A stretch of DNA of 5,319 nucleotides from the NCBI GenBank assembly GCA_017429885.1, contig JAFROA010000382.1, forward strand, positions 1 to 5,319. The letters are read 5' to 3'. A program made the translations under genes and the position numbers. Within the stretch, counting starts at the first letter, position 1. The number at the start of each line of letters is the position of its first letter. Under the pieces are notes generated by a model. The model worked only from the letters and a program-made list of their open reading frames with translations. It ran no database searches and was not told where the DNA came from. Below, in pieces: positions 1-5,319 of this stretch. Source of the stretch: Bacteroidales bacterium. Its GTDB lineage: Bacteria; Bacteroidota; Bacteroidia; Bacteroidales; UBA932.

Positions 1-2262
1 GACAAGATAGATGTTGAACCTATCCTTCATGGATTTCAGCGGCTCGGTAGAGAACAAGTCCAGGACTGCCTGCTCAGCGGTCTTCTTGAATGTCCCGTTG
101 GAGATGAGCCTGTCGGAGAAACCATCACCGGTGATGACTAAGTCAACTCCTTTGCCCTTGGTCGCTTTCTGCAGTTGGGTAACTTTCCCGTCTTGAGTGT
201 AGCTTTTCGACTCATAGTGAGAGACAGTCGTCTTGAGTTCCTTTTGCAGGAAGGCAACTGCATTGTTGAGATATTCTCTTGAGTTGTCAAAAAGGGTAGT
301 GTAAACCACAGTTTGATCTGGTCCTATAATGACGATACAGTTCTCAAGGGGGTGAGGATACATAGCAGCTCCCATTTTCGCATAAAATGGTGCTCCACCA
401 GGATACTCATCGTACAGGTGTCTGATGAATGAGTCCCAGGTCGCACCTGTTTTATTAAGGACACTCTTGAATAACTCGTCCCGTTCATCCCTACTGGAGA
501 TCTCGCTGCTGTTATTGTCGAAATAAGTGATGATTCCTAAACCTTTACTCTTGCCTGTCTTATACAGTGTGGCCAGTTGTGCAAGGCAATCAACGGCATC
601 ACCAGACTTTGGATTCATGTTGAACAGCACCGTGTACTGGTTTTTACTGAATTCTGTCTCGATGTCAAGCTCTTTGCCAGAGAGCGTGGTGATCTTGGGA
701 CTCCTGGGAATAGGAATCTTTGACTTGCGGAGATTGTCCATTGTGAAATTGTTGCCCCAGAATACGTTAGGCCATAATCTCCAATAATTATCCATCTTTG
801 CCACAGTTGTGGGAATGGAGCCGGAGAGGTTGTTTAGGGAAAGGTCAAGTTCCTTCAAGTTGATGAGGCTACCAAGCGATGCCGGTATCGACCCGGATAG
901 TTTATTGCTCTGTAGATTCAACTCTTCCAATCCTGTGATCTGACCGATTCCCTCAGGAATCTTTCCAGTCAGATTGCAACCGCGGAGGGACAGCTCCTTC
1001 AAGTTTTTGAGATTTAATATATCAGAAGGAAACGTCCAGGAACTAAGAGGAATGTGAACCAAGACTAATGCTTCCAGGCTTTGGATCTTGTAGATGGATT
1101 TTGGTACGGTCCCGGAAACGGTATAAGTCCAGAGAGTCAAATTTTTAAGTTTTTTCAGGTTCCCTATTTCTGAAGGAAGTGGATAGCCCTCAGTGGGGAT
1201 ACCGCTAGGATTGATCATCTTGAATACTTCCAATTCAGTGAGATCCGCTATCTCTTTTGGAATCTGACCTTTGAGATTATCGTCATTTATCCACACGCTT
1301 CGCACGTGTTTGCCATCAGGAGTCATCTCGATGCCTCTCCACAACTCCAAGGGTTGGTCCGAGCACCAATTCTGCTTAGTGAAGTCATCCCAGTTGTTTC
1401 CGTTGTTCGCATTGAACAACTTTATCAAAGCGGCCTTTTCCTTAGCCTTGTATGCCGCTTCCGTGACGGTGACCTTGCATGTGGCGGTCTTATCACCTGC
1501 CTTGGCGGTTATCGTGGTTTCTCCGATCGCAAGTCCTTTGATAACTCCGTTTTCATCGACAGTGGCTATATTCGTGTCGGAGGAGGTCCACTCAACCTTG
1601 ACCTCGGGATCCTCGGTGTCAACTTTGGCGGTAAGGGTGGTCTCGCCTTCTTCCTCGATTTTCGCTGTAGTCTTGTTCAAGCTGATGGAGTTGATCGGAT
1701 AAGATACTGTCACCTCGCATGTGGCTTTTATTGAGCCTGCGGTGGCGGTGATGGTCGCTTTTCCCTTACTGATAGCTGTGACCTTTCCATTGTCCACCTT
1801 GGCGACACTCTCGTCGCTGGATGACCATGTGATGGTCTTGTCATCAGCATCATTGGGCTCGATTGTGGCGGTTAGCGTCAGGACTTCTTTGGTGTCCATC
1901 GAGGCCGAGGTTTTGTCAAGCTTGACTGATGAAACCCCCTTCGGGGTCACAGTGACTTCACAGGTGGCATTCCTGCCGCTCACCGTCGCGGTGATTGTGG
2001 CAGTTCCTACCGCGACCGCATTCACAGTCCCATTATTCACCGTCGCTACGGAAGAGTTGGAACTGGACCAAGTCACTGCCTTTACAACGGCATTTGTTGG
2101 GCTGACTGAGACGGTCAGGTTGGCCGAGCCTCCTTTTGCGATGGAAAGTGTGGACTGGCTCATCGAAACACTTGCGACTTCCACAATCGGCTCCTCCTTC
2201 GGGCCGCATGCGGCGATAAGAAGTGCCAGGGTGGTTAGAATGAGTAGATAAGTTTTTTTCAT
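1..2262 (-). CDS. Surface-lipoprotein paralogue: BIG2 x3, LRR, thioredoxin-like, start of M64 peptidase (3' end outside window)
   Basis: Reading from ATG at 2262 the frame is open for 754 codons to the left edge, so the C-terminus is missing. The start is well supported: it opens MKKTYLLILTTLALLIAAC, a lipoprotein signal peptide with lipobox IAAC and acylation at Cys19. Three BIG2 domains follow at about 28-106, 110-187 and 189-267, each with the TWSSSD-type and ATITA-type signatures. Next are the N-cap segment (KEKAAL, NW, LWRGIEM) and plant-type LRRs at about 270-490, such as LSGSIPASLGSLINLKELDL. A thioredoxin-like region without CxxC lies at about 522-678. The beginning of the M64-like domain (DLVITGD at 707-713) runs to residue 754; the zinc motif would lie outside the window. 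Over the last 49 residues, 31 are identical to the upstream paralogue by hand count. No Shine-Dalgarno is seen; the upstream bases are A/T-rich, as is usual in Bacteroidetes. Whether the peptidase is active cannot be judged here. Confidence 0.9.
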   Translation of the reverse strand, partial: MKKTYLLILTTLALLIAACGPKEEPIVEVASVSMSQSTLSIAKGGSANLTVSVSPTNAVVKAVTWSSSNSSVATVNNGTVNAVAVGTATITATVSGRNATCEVTVTPKGVSSVKLDKTSASMDTKEVLTLTATIEPNDADDKTITWSSSDESVAKVDNGKVTAISKGKATITATAGSIKATCEVTVSYPINSISLNKTTAKIEEEGETTLTAKVDTEDPEVKVEWTSSDTNIATVDENGVIKGLAIGETTITAKAGDKTATCKVTVTEAAYKAKEKAALIKLFNANNGNNWDDFTKQNWCSDQPLELWRGIEMTPDGKHVRSVWINDDNLKGQIPKEIADLTELEVFKMINPSGIPTEGYPLPSEIGNLKKLKNLTLWTYTVSGTVPKSIYKIQSLEALVLVHIPLSSWTFPSDILNLKNLKELSLRGCNLTGKIPEGIGQITGLEELNLQSNKLSGSIPASLGSLINLKELDLSLNNLSGSIPTTVAKMDNYWRLWPNVFWGNNFTMDNLRKSKIPIPRSPKITTLSGKELDIETEFSKNQYTVLFNMNPKSGDAVDCLAQLATLYKTGKSKGLGIITYFDNNSSEISSRDERDELFKSVLNKTGATWDSFIRHLYDEYPGGAPFYAKMGAAMYPHPLENCIVIIGPDQTVVYTTLFDNSREYLNNAVAFLQKELKTTVSHYESKSYTQDGKVTQLQKATKGKGVDLVITGDGFSDRLISNGTFKKTAEQAVLDLFSTEPLKSMKDRFNIYLV
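229..699 (-). other. Thioredoxin-like region without CxxC, downstream gene
   Basis: Residues about 522-678, aligned with the same region of the paralogue: QYTVLFNM, LATLYKTGKSKGLGIITYFD, WDSFIRH and NCIVIIGPDQTVVY. A lone cysteine (Cys559, in AVDCLAQL) lies near the expected active-site helix but has no CxxC partner. The shared block suggests a structural or binding role. Confidence 0.5.
793..1452 (-). repeat. LRR N-cap and plant-type leucine-rich repeats, downstream gene
   Basis: Begins with an N-cap-like segment (YKAKEKAALIKLFNANNG, then NW and LWRGIEMTPDG). Repeats of about 23-24 residues follow the pattern LxGxIPxxIGxLxxLxxLxLxxN, clearest at LTGKIPEGIGQITGLEELNL and LSGSIPASLGSLINLKELDL. 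Such solenoids usually bind protein or glycan ligands. Middle repeats are irregular. Confidence 0.85.
1462..2181 (-). repeat. Array of three BIG2 Ig-like domains, downstream gene
   Basis: Three protein repeats of roughly 78-80 residues. Each carries a [VI]xWSSSD- or EWTSSD-like strand, then [VI]A[TK]V, a GxVxx[IL] turn, an ATITATAG-like strand and an ATCxVTV end. This is the typical BIG2 pattern, found in bacterial surface proteins as stalk or adhesion modules. Their similarity to each other suggests internal duplication. Confidence 0.88.
2188..2262 (-). other. Lipoprotein signal peptide and putative surface-export signal
   Basis: Residues 1-25 of the downstream gene. Two lysines are followed by a hydrophobic core (YLLILTTLALLI) and lipobox IAAC, with Cys19 as the predicted acylated residue. 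The residues after it, Gly-Pro-Lys-Glu-Glu, resemble the lysine-plus-acidic lipoprotein export signal known to send Bacteroidetes lipoproteins to the outer face of the outer membrane. The signal peptide is clear; surface export is inference. Confidence 0.85.
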
Positions 2263-2281
2263 GGATATAATTTTGTTCAAC

Positions 2282-2292
2282 TTCAATTTGAA
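2282..2292. repeat. Short inverted repeat TTCAA-T-TTGAA
   Basis: A perfect 5-bp inverted repeat with a 1-base centre, directly beside the hairpin element and 20 bp upstream of the downstream gene's start. A further TTCAA copy lies at 2276-2280. It could be an operator-like site or chance in A/T-rich sequence. Confidence 0.25.
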
Positions 2293-2320
2293 AGATTCTT
2301 CGCTTCGCTCAGAATGACAC
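2293..2320 (-). repeat. Intergenic palindromic hairpin element with GCGAAGC core
   Basis: Within the 59-bp gap the minus strand contains an imperfect palindrome. Bases 2315-2295 fold as a 5-bp stem (ATTCT with AGAAT), a tandem GA/GA step that can form two sheared G-A pairs, two G-C pairs, and a GAA triloop. The inner GCGAAGC is known as an unusually stable DNA mini-hairpin. From memory, this sequence (TGTCATTCTGAGCGAAGC onward) recurs between genes in diverse bacteria; this was not checked. No T-run follows, so it is not a standard intrinsic terminator. Confidence 0.7.
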
Positions 2321-2321
2321 T

Positions 2322-5319
2322 TTACCGTCCTTCCAAGACCTCCTTCCATGTCTTATTGACACGGATAGGAGGGACGTGAACAGGAACCTCGTCGTCGTCG
2401 ACTTCGACTATACTCCTGGTGGACACCTTGGTAGGATGGGCCTTGTCCCAGGTCTTGAAGGCGTTGTAGTCGTACTTCCAACTTTCTCCCTCGGAGAGTT
2501 TCATGATCCTCGTGTAGATCTGGGAACGTGAAGGAGCGTTGAATGTGGAATATTTGTAGCTGTCGTTCATGACACTCTGCTCGGTGGGTCTCCAGACTCC
2601 TGACCAGAATGTGTCACCTCCTTCATAGACTCCGATATTCTCTGACGCGAAGTCGCTGTCGCCGATGAACTGGCTCCAAGGAACCTGGGACTTGGTGGGT
2701 GTCACGGAAATATTCTGGTACCAGTTCCACTTTTGAACCTTGTTGATGTAAGCTATCTCGCCGGAGGTAACTTCTCCTTGGTAGATGTAGCCGTACTCAT
2801 CCGCCAGTTTGCCGAGTCCGTGGCCTCCGACCTCGTGGACAACTGTGTTGGCGAGACTGGACAATCCGCCTGACACGGAGAAATCCTTGTAGGTGACCCA
2901 GGCGACGGAGGCTCCGCCAGCATAGATGTTGGTGTTGTCAGGATTGAGCATGTAACATGTGCCGCCATCCCGATAGCTGTTCATCAGAACCAGCACAATG
3001 ACATTGTCCATCTTGGAGTCACCGACAGCCACCTTGGCGTATTCCAGGACTTTGCTATTGTTTCCTCCGACAGCCGACCCTGCACCGAAGACGCCGCTGA
3101 ATGCGGTTGAGCAGCCGCTGAAATATTCATCATTCTTGGAGACGGCCTCGACCATGTAGACGTTGAAGCGGTTCTTCATGGATTTCATCGGCTCGACACT
3201 GAAGAAGTCGTTCATGGCCTGATTGGCAGCCTTTTCGAAAGTGCCGCTTGTCAAATCCTTGTCGGAGAAAGCGTCGCCGGTGATGACCAGGTCGATTCCC
3301 TTGCCTGTGGAAGCCTTATGCAACTGTGTGTACTTCTTGTCTCTTGCGTAACTCTTTGACTCATAATGTGTCATGGAGACATTAAGAACTTTTTCGAGGT
3401 ACTTCAGGGCATTTTCCACATTCTTTTCCTGGTCTGAGTCAACCAGTGTGGTGTAGTCGACGGTGCCGTCAGGTCCGATGATAACTATCTGGTTGATACT
3501 GCCGTAAGGGAATATACCATCACCGCTTATCGCATAGAACGGAGCTTCTTCTGTGGGGGTGCCGTCATTCATGTGCCGGATAAAGGATTCCCATTCCGCT
3601 CCAGATTTTTTCAGCTCATCTTTGAACAGCTGGTCCCTCTTGGAAAGATCTGGCTCTTCGTGAGAGTTGTTGTCGAAATATGTCAAGACTCCAAGTCCCT
3701 TGCTCTTTCCCTTTTTGTAAAGGTTCTCGAGGGCTGTGAGATATTCGGTCACCTCGGTAAAGTCGGCTGCCACATCGAACAGGACAGTGTACTTGTTGCC
3801 TTTGATAAACTCTTCTATGTCAAGGTCTCTCCCTGATATTGTCTTGACTTTCGGTGAGATCGGTGCGGGTATCTTCGATTTGCGGATGTCATCTTGTGTG
3901 AAGCTGTTGGATTCGACTATTCTGCCCCAAATCAAAGGGAATCTCTTGATATTGGCGAGAGACGCCGGCAAGGTACCGGATAATTTGTTGTAAGTTAACT
4001 CGAAATTCTCGAGATTGACCAGACCTGAGTAAGACGGTGGCACCGTCCCGGTGAATCCATTGATTCCGAGGTTAAGCCAAGTCAAATTCGACAGGTTGCC
4101 GAGCTCTGCCGGCAGCGATCCGGACAGATTGATATCGTTCAGCTGGAGGTAAGTGAGGCTAGTCAAATTACCTATCGAGGAAGGCAGAGCAGCCTTGTCC
4201 ATAAACTTGGTTCTGGTAATTGATAGTGTTTCAAGATTGGGAAGAGAAAACAGCTCTTCGGGGAGTTTCCCTGTCAGAGGGTAATCATACATGACTATCG
4301 ATTTCAGTTTCTTCAGGTTGCCAAATTCCTTCGGAAGCGGTCCAAACGCGCTTTTTTGCATACCGTATGACATCTCTTGAGAGCTCCAGATGCTGAAAGA
4401 CTCAAGTTCCGTCAGGTCTCCTATTTCCTTAGGGATTATCCCGAGGGCGCCCCGGATACTCAACCCTTTCACATGAGTCCCGGTCGGATCCATACTCACG
4501 CCTTCCCAAGCACTGGAGACCTGTCCGTCCGAACCCCAGTTCTCATGTTCCTGCCAGTGGTCCTTGTTGGCGTTATAGAAAGCCATGAGAGCCGCCTTTT
4601 CCTTGGCCATATAATCTGGTTCGACCACGGTTACTGTGGCTGTGGCACTTCTTTGCGCATTCACTACAACTCGTACCTCCGTCGTACCGGGACCCACGGT
4701 CACGAACGATCCGTCATCTACAACGGTACCATCCTCAAGAACTATGGGATTTAAGATTTCGCCGTCTTCGAAACCCCAGTTCATAAATTTGACTTTAGCG
4801 TCTTCAGGATACACTGTGGCGGTAAAACGGACAGTATCCCCTTGGAAAGCCGTGATCTCCGCCGGCTCGATTGTCACTGATTCCAGTATGACAACAACAA
4901 CTTGCACTGCGCACTCGTCTTTCTTGCCCCCCGATTCCGCGGTGATAGTCGCATAACCACTATTGATTCCCGTCACGACACCGTTTTCGTCCACGGTCGC
5001 TACCTTCTCGTCACTGGATGTCCATTTGATGGTTTTGTCCGTCGCATTATCGGGTTTCACAGTGACAGAAACCTGTCCGGTCCTGCCCTCATAGACAACC
5101 AAGTTGCCTTTGCTGAATTCGACGGACGATACCGGGATTATGGTTTTCGTGACAGTCACCTGGCAGGTGGCGGATTTGCCACCCGCGGTGGCGGTTATCG
5201 TGGCGGTACCTTCGGCGACACCAGTGACTGTGCCACCTTGGACAGTAGCCACAGAGCTGTTGGAGCTGGACCATGTCACAGTCTTGTCTGTAGCGTTGCT
5301 GGGTGCTACTGTAGCGTTA
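2322..5319 (-). CDS. Multidomain BIG2-LRR-thioredoxin-like-M64 metallopeptidase, probable surface protein (5' end outside window)
   Basis: Predicted extracellular zinc endopeptidase; 998 codons lie in the window and the frame is open to the right edge, so the start is missing. A GTG at 5279 is an internal Val codon of a BIG2 repeat, not a start. Residues are counted from the first full codon (5318). BIG2 domains lie at about 1-58 (cut), 61-143 and 145-233. An LRR N-cap and plant-type LRRs follow at about 235-458, then a thioredoxin-like region at 487-646 ending in the strand-turn IVIIGPDGTV with no CxxC. An M64-like peptidase starts at about 672 with DLVITGD. It contains HEVGGHGLGKLADEY at 828-842 (His828, Glu829, His833, Asp840) and a downstream WRPTEQSVMN block (Arg910, Met917), both resembling M64 landmarks. 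Cys736 and Cys788 could form a disulfide. The gene ends ...LEGR-TAA at 2322. A closely related paralogue follows 59 bp downstream, probably co-transcribed. Substrate is unknown; the family's IgA name should not be taken as its specificity. Confidence 0.9.
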   Translation of the reverse strand, partial: NATVAPSNATDKTVTWSSSNSSVATVQGGTVTGVAEGTATITATAGGKSATCQVTVTKTIIPVSSVEFSKGNLVVYEGRTGQVSVTVKPDNATDKTIKWTSSDEKVATVDENGVVTGINSGYATITAESGGKKDECAVQVVVVILESVTIEPAEITAFQGDTVRFTATVYPEDAKVKFMNWGFEDGEILNPIVLEDGTVVDDGSFVTVGPGTTEVRVVVNAQRSATATVTVVEPDYMAKEKAALMAFYNANKDHWQEHENWGSDGQVSSAWEGVSMDPTGTHVKGLSIRGALGIIPKEIGDLTELESFSIWSSQEMSYGMQKSAFGPLPKEFGNLKKLKSIVMYDYPLTGKLPEELFSLPNLETLSITRTKFMDKAALPSSIGNLTSLTYLQLNDINLSGSLPAELGNLSNLTWLNLGINGFTGTVPPSYSGLVNLENFELTYNKLSGTLPASLANIKRFPLIWGRIVESNSFTQDDIRKSKIPAPISPKVKTISGRDLDIEEFIKGNKYTVLFDVAADFTEVTEYLTALENLYKKGKSKGLGVLTYFDNNSHEEPDLSKRDQLFKDELKKSGAEWESFIRHMNDGTPTEEAPFYAISGDGIFPYGSINQIVIIGPDGTVDYTTLVDSDQEKNVENALKYLEKVLNVSMTHYESKSYARDKKYTQLHKASTGKGIDLVITGDAFSDKDLTSGTFEKAANQAMNDFFSVEPMKSMKNRFNVYMVEAVSKNDEYFSGCSTAFSGVFGAGSAVGGNNSKVLEYAKVAVGDSKMDNVIVLVLMNSYRDGGTCYMLNPDNTNIYAGGASVAWVTYKDFSVSGGLSSLANTVVHEVGGHGLGKLADEYGYIYQGEVTSGEIAYINKVQKWNWYQNISVTPTKSQVPWSQFIGDSDFASENIGVYEGGDTFWSGVWRPTEQSVMNDSYKYSTFNAPSRSQIYTRIMKLSEGESWKYDYNAFKTWDKAHPTKVSTRSIVEVDDDEVPVHVPPIRVNKTWKEVLEGR
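2793..2837 (-). other. Zinc-binding motif of the M64-like peptidase
   Basis: Encodes HEVGGHGLGKLADEY. The His-Glu pair, the second His and the DEY triad match the M64 pattern (HExGHxxxxLxDEY), but there is one extra residue between Glu and the second His, giving HExxxH. Likely roles: His828 and His833 as zinc ligands and Glu829 as the catalytic base. Asp840 as third ligand is a guess. Confidence 0.75.
3381..3860 (-). other. Thioredoxin-like region without CxxC, upstream gene
   Basis: Residues about 487-646 between the LRRs and the peptidase. A strand (KYTVLFDV, 509-516) is followed by a helix with LENLYKKGKSKGLGVLTYFD, then a segment ending IFPYGSINQIVIIGPDGTVDY and a closing helix (NALKYLEKVLN). 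This order, and the strand followed by a PDG turn, resemble TlpA/AhpC-type thioredoxin folds. No cysteine pair is present at the expected active-site position after the first strand, so a redox role is unlikely. The fold assignment is inference. Confidence 0.5.
3945..4616 (-). repeat. LRR N-cap and plant-type leucine-rich repeats, upstream gene
   Basis: Same layout as in the paralogue: YMAKEKAALMAFYNANKDHW, NWGSDG and AWEGVSMDPTG form the cap. Repeats follow such as LSGSLPAELGNLSNLTWLNL, FTGTVPPSYSGLVNLENFEL and LSGTLPASLANIK. The predicted exposed strand residues differ between the two paralogues while the scaffold positions are kept. Confidence 0.85.
4620..5319 (-). repeat. Array of BIG2 Ig-like domains, upstream gene (first one cut)
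   Basis: Two standard BIG2 repeats, the first cut by the window edge: VTWSSSNSSVATV with ATCQVTV, then IKWTSSDEKVATVDENG with ECAVQV. A third, divergent Ig-like unit begins LESVTIEPAEITAFQGD and ends ATATVTVVEPD. It has NWGFEDGE in place of the WSSSD strand and carries an extra acidic loop. More BIG2 units may lie beyond the edge. Confidence 0.85.

Noticed and set aside
1271..2251. Plus-strand open frames at 1271-1702, 1306-1734 and 1721-2251 with hydrophobic, membrane-like translations.
   Set aside because: They lie antisense to the BIG2 array of a clearly coding minus-strand gene. Their Val/Ala/Ser-rich content is what antisense reading of Thr/Ala/Val repeats gives. Two overlap each other and none shows a known domain.
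2263..2290. Separate Bacteroidetes-type promoter (TTG / TAnnTTTG) for the downstream gene.
   Set aside because: TTG triplets and a TTATAT stretch are present on the minus strand, but no TAnnTTTG element is found; the match is too weak to call.
2293..2320. Intrinsic terminator for the upstream gene.
   Set aside because: The hairpin is only moderately G/C-rich and is followed by CTTTCAAATTG, not a T-run. The downstream gene begins close by in the same direction, so read-through is more likely.
2753..2968. Second minus-strand frame at 2753-2968, and a similar one at 5089-5274.
   Set aside because: Both are out-of-frame shadows inside the large coding region; the main frame carries the zinc motif and BIG2 repeats there.
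3573..4956. Plus-strand open frames at 3573-3836, 3736-3993, 4377-4754 and 4636-4956.
   Set aside because: All are antisense to conserved parts of the upstream gene whose minus-strand frame matches its paralogue residue by residue.
5274..5279. Start codon of the upstream gene at GTG 5279.
   Set aside because: The frame stays open to the window edge, and the 13 codons before it (NATVAPSNATDKT) match the BIG2 repeat of the paralogue, so the real start is outside.

Overview
The window holds the adjoining parts of two large tandem paralogous genes, both on the minus strand and both cut by the window edges. The upstream gene (2322-5319) has lost its 5' end. The downstream gene (1-2262) has a complete N-terminus and has lost its 3' end. 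A 59-bp gap (2263-2321) separates them. No RNA gene, insertion sequence or CRISPR array is visible.

Both proteins have the same unusual domain order: an N-terminal array of bacterial Ig-like group 2 (BIG2) domains; an LRR N-cap and plant-type leucine-rich repeats; a thioredoxin-like region lacking a CxxC motif; and a C-terminal metallopeptidase resembling family M64 (the 'IgA peptidase M64' family). The downstream protein begins with a lipoprotein signal peptide (cysteine 19) followed by Gly-Pro-Lys-Glu-Glu, which resembles the Bacteroidetes lipoprotein export signal for the cell surface. The upstream gene's N-terminus is outside the window, but its domain order suggests the same location.

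The organism is most likely a member of the Bacteroidetes, probably a Bacteroidales species from a gut-like habitat. This rests on the lipoprotein signal, the BIG2/LRR/M64 combination, an A/T-rich start region without a Shine-Dalgarno sequence, and intermediate base composition. It is inference from family knowledge, not a database match.

The likely picture is a duplicated gene pair for large surface-anchored proteins. The BIG2 and LRR regions would act as stalk and ligand-binding modules presenting a secreted zinc peptidase to extracellular protein. Two points stand out: the expanded zinc motif HEVGGH (three residues between Glu and the second His, not two), and a compact intergenic element that folds into a hairpin with tandem G-A pairs and a GCGAAGC core.
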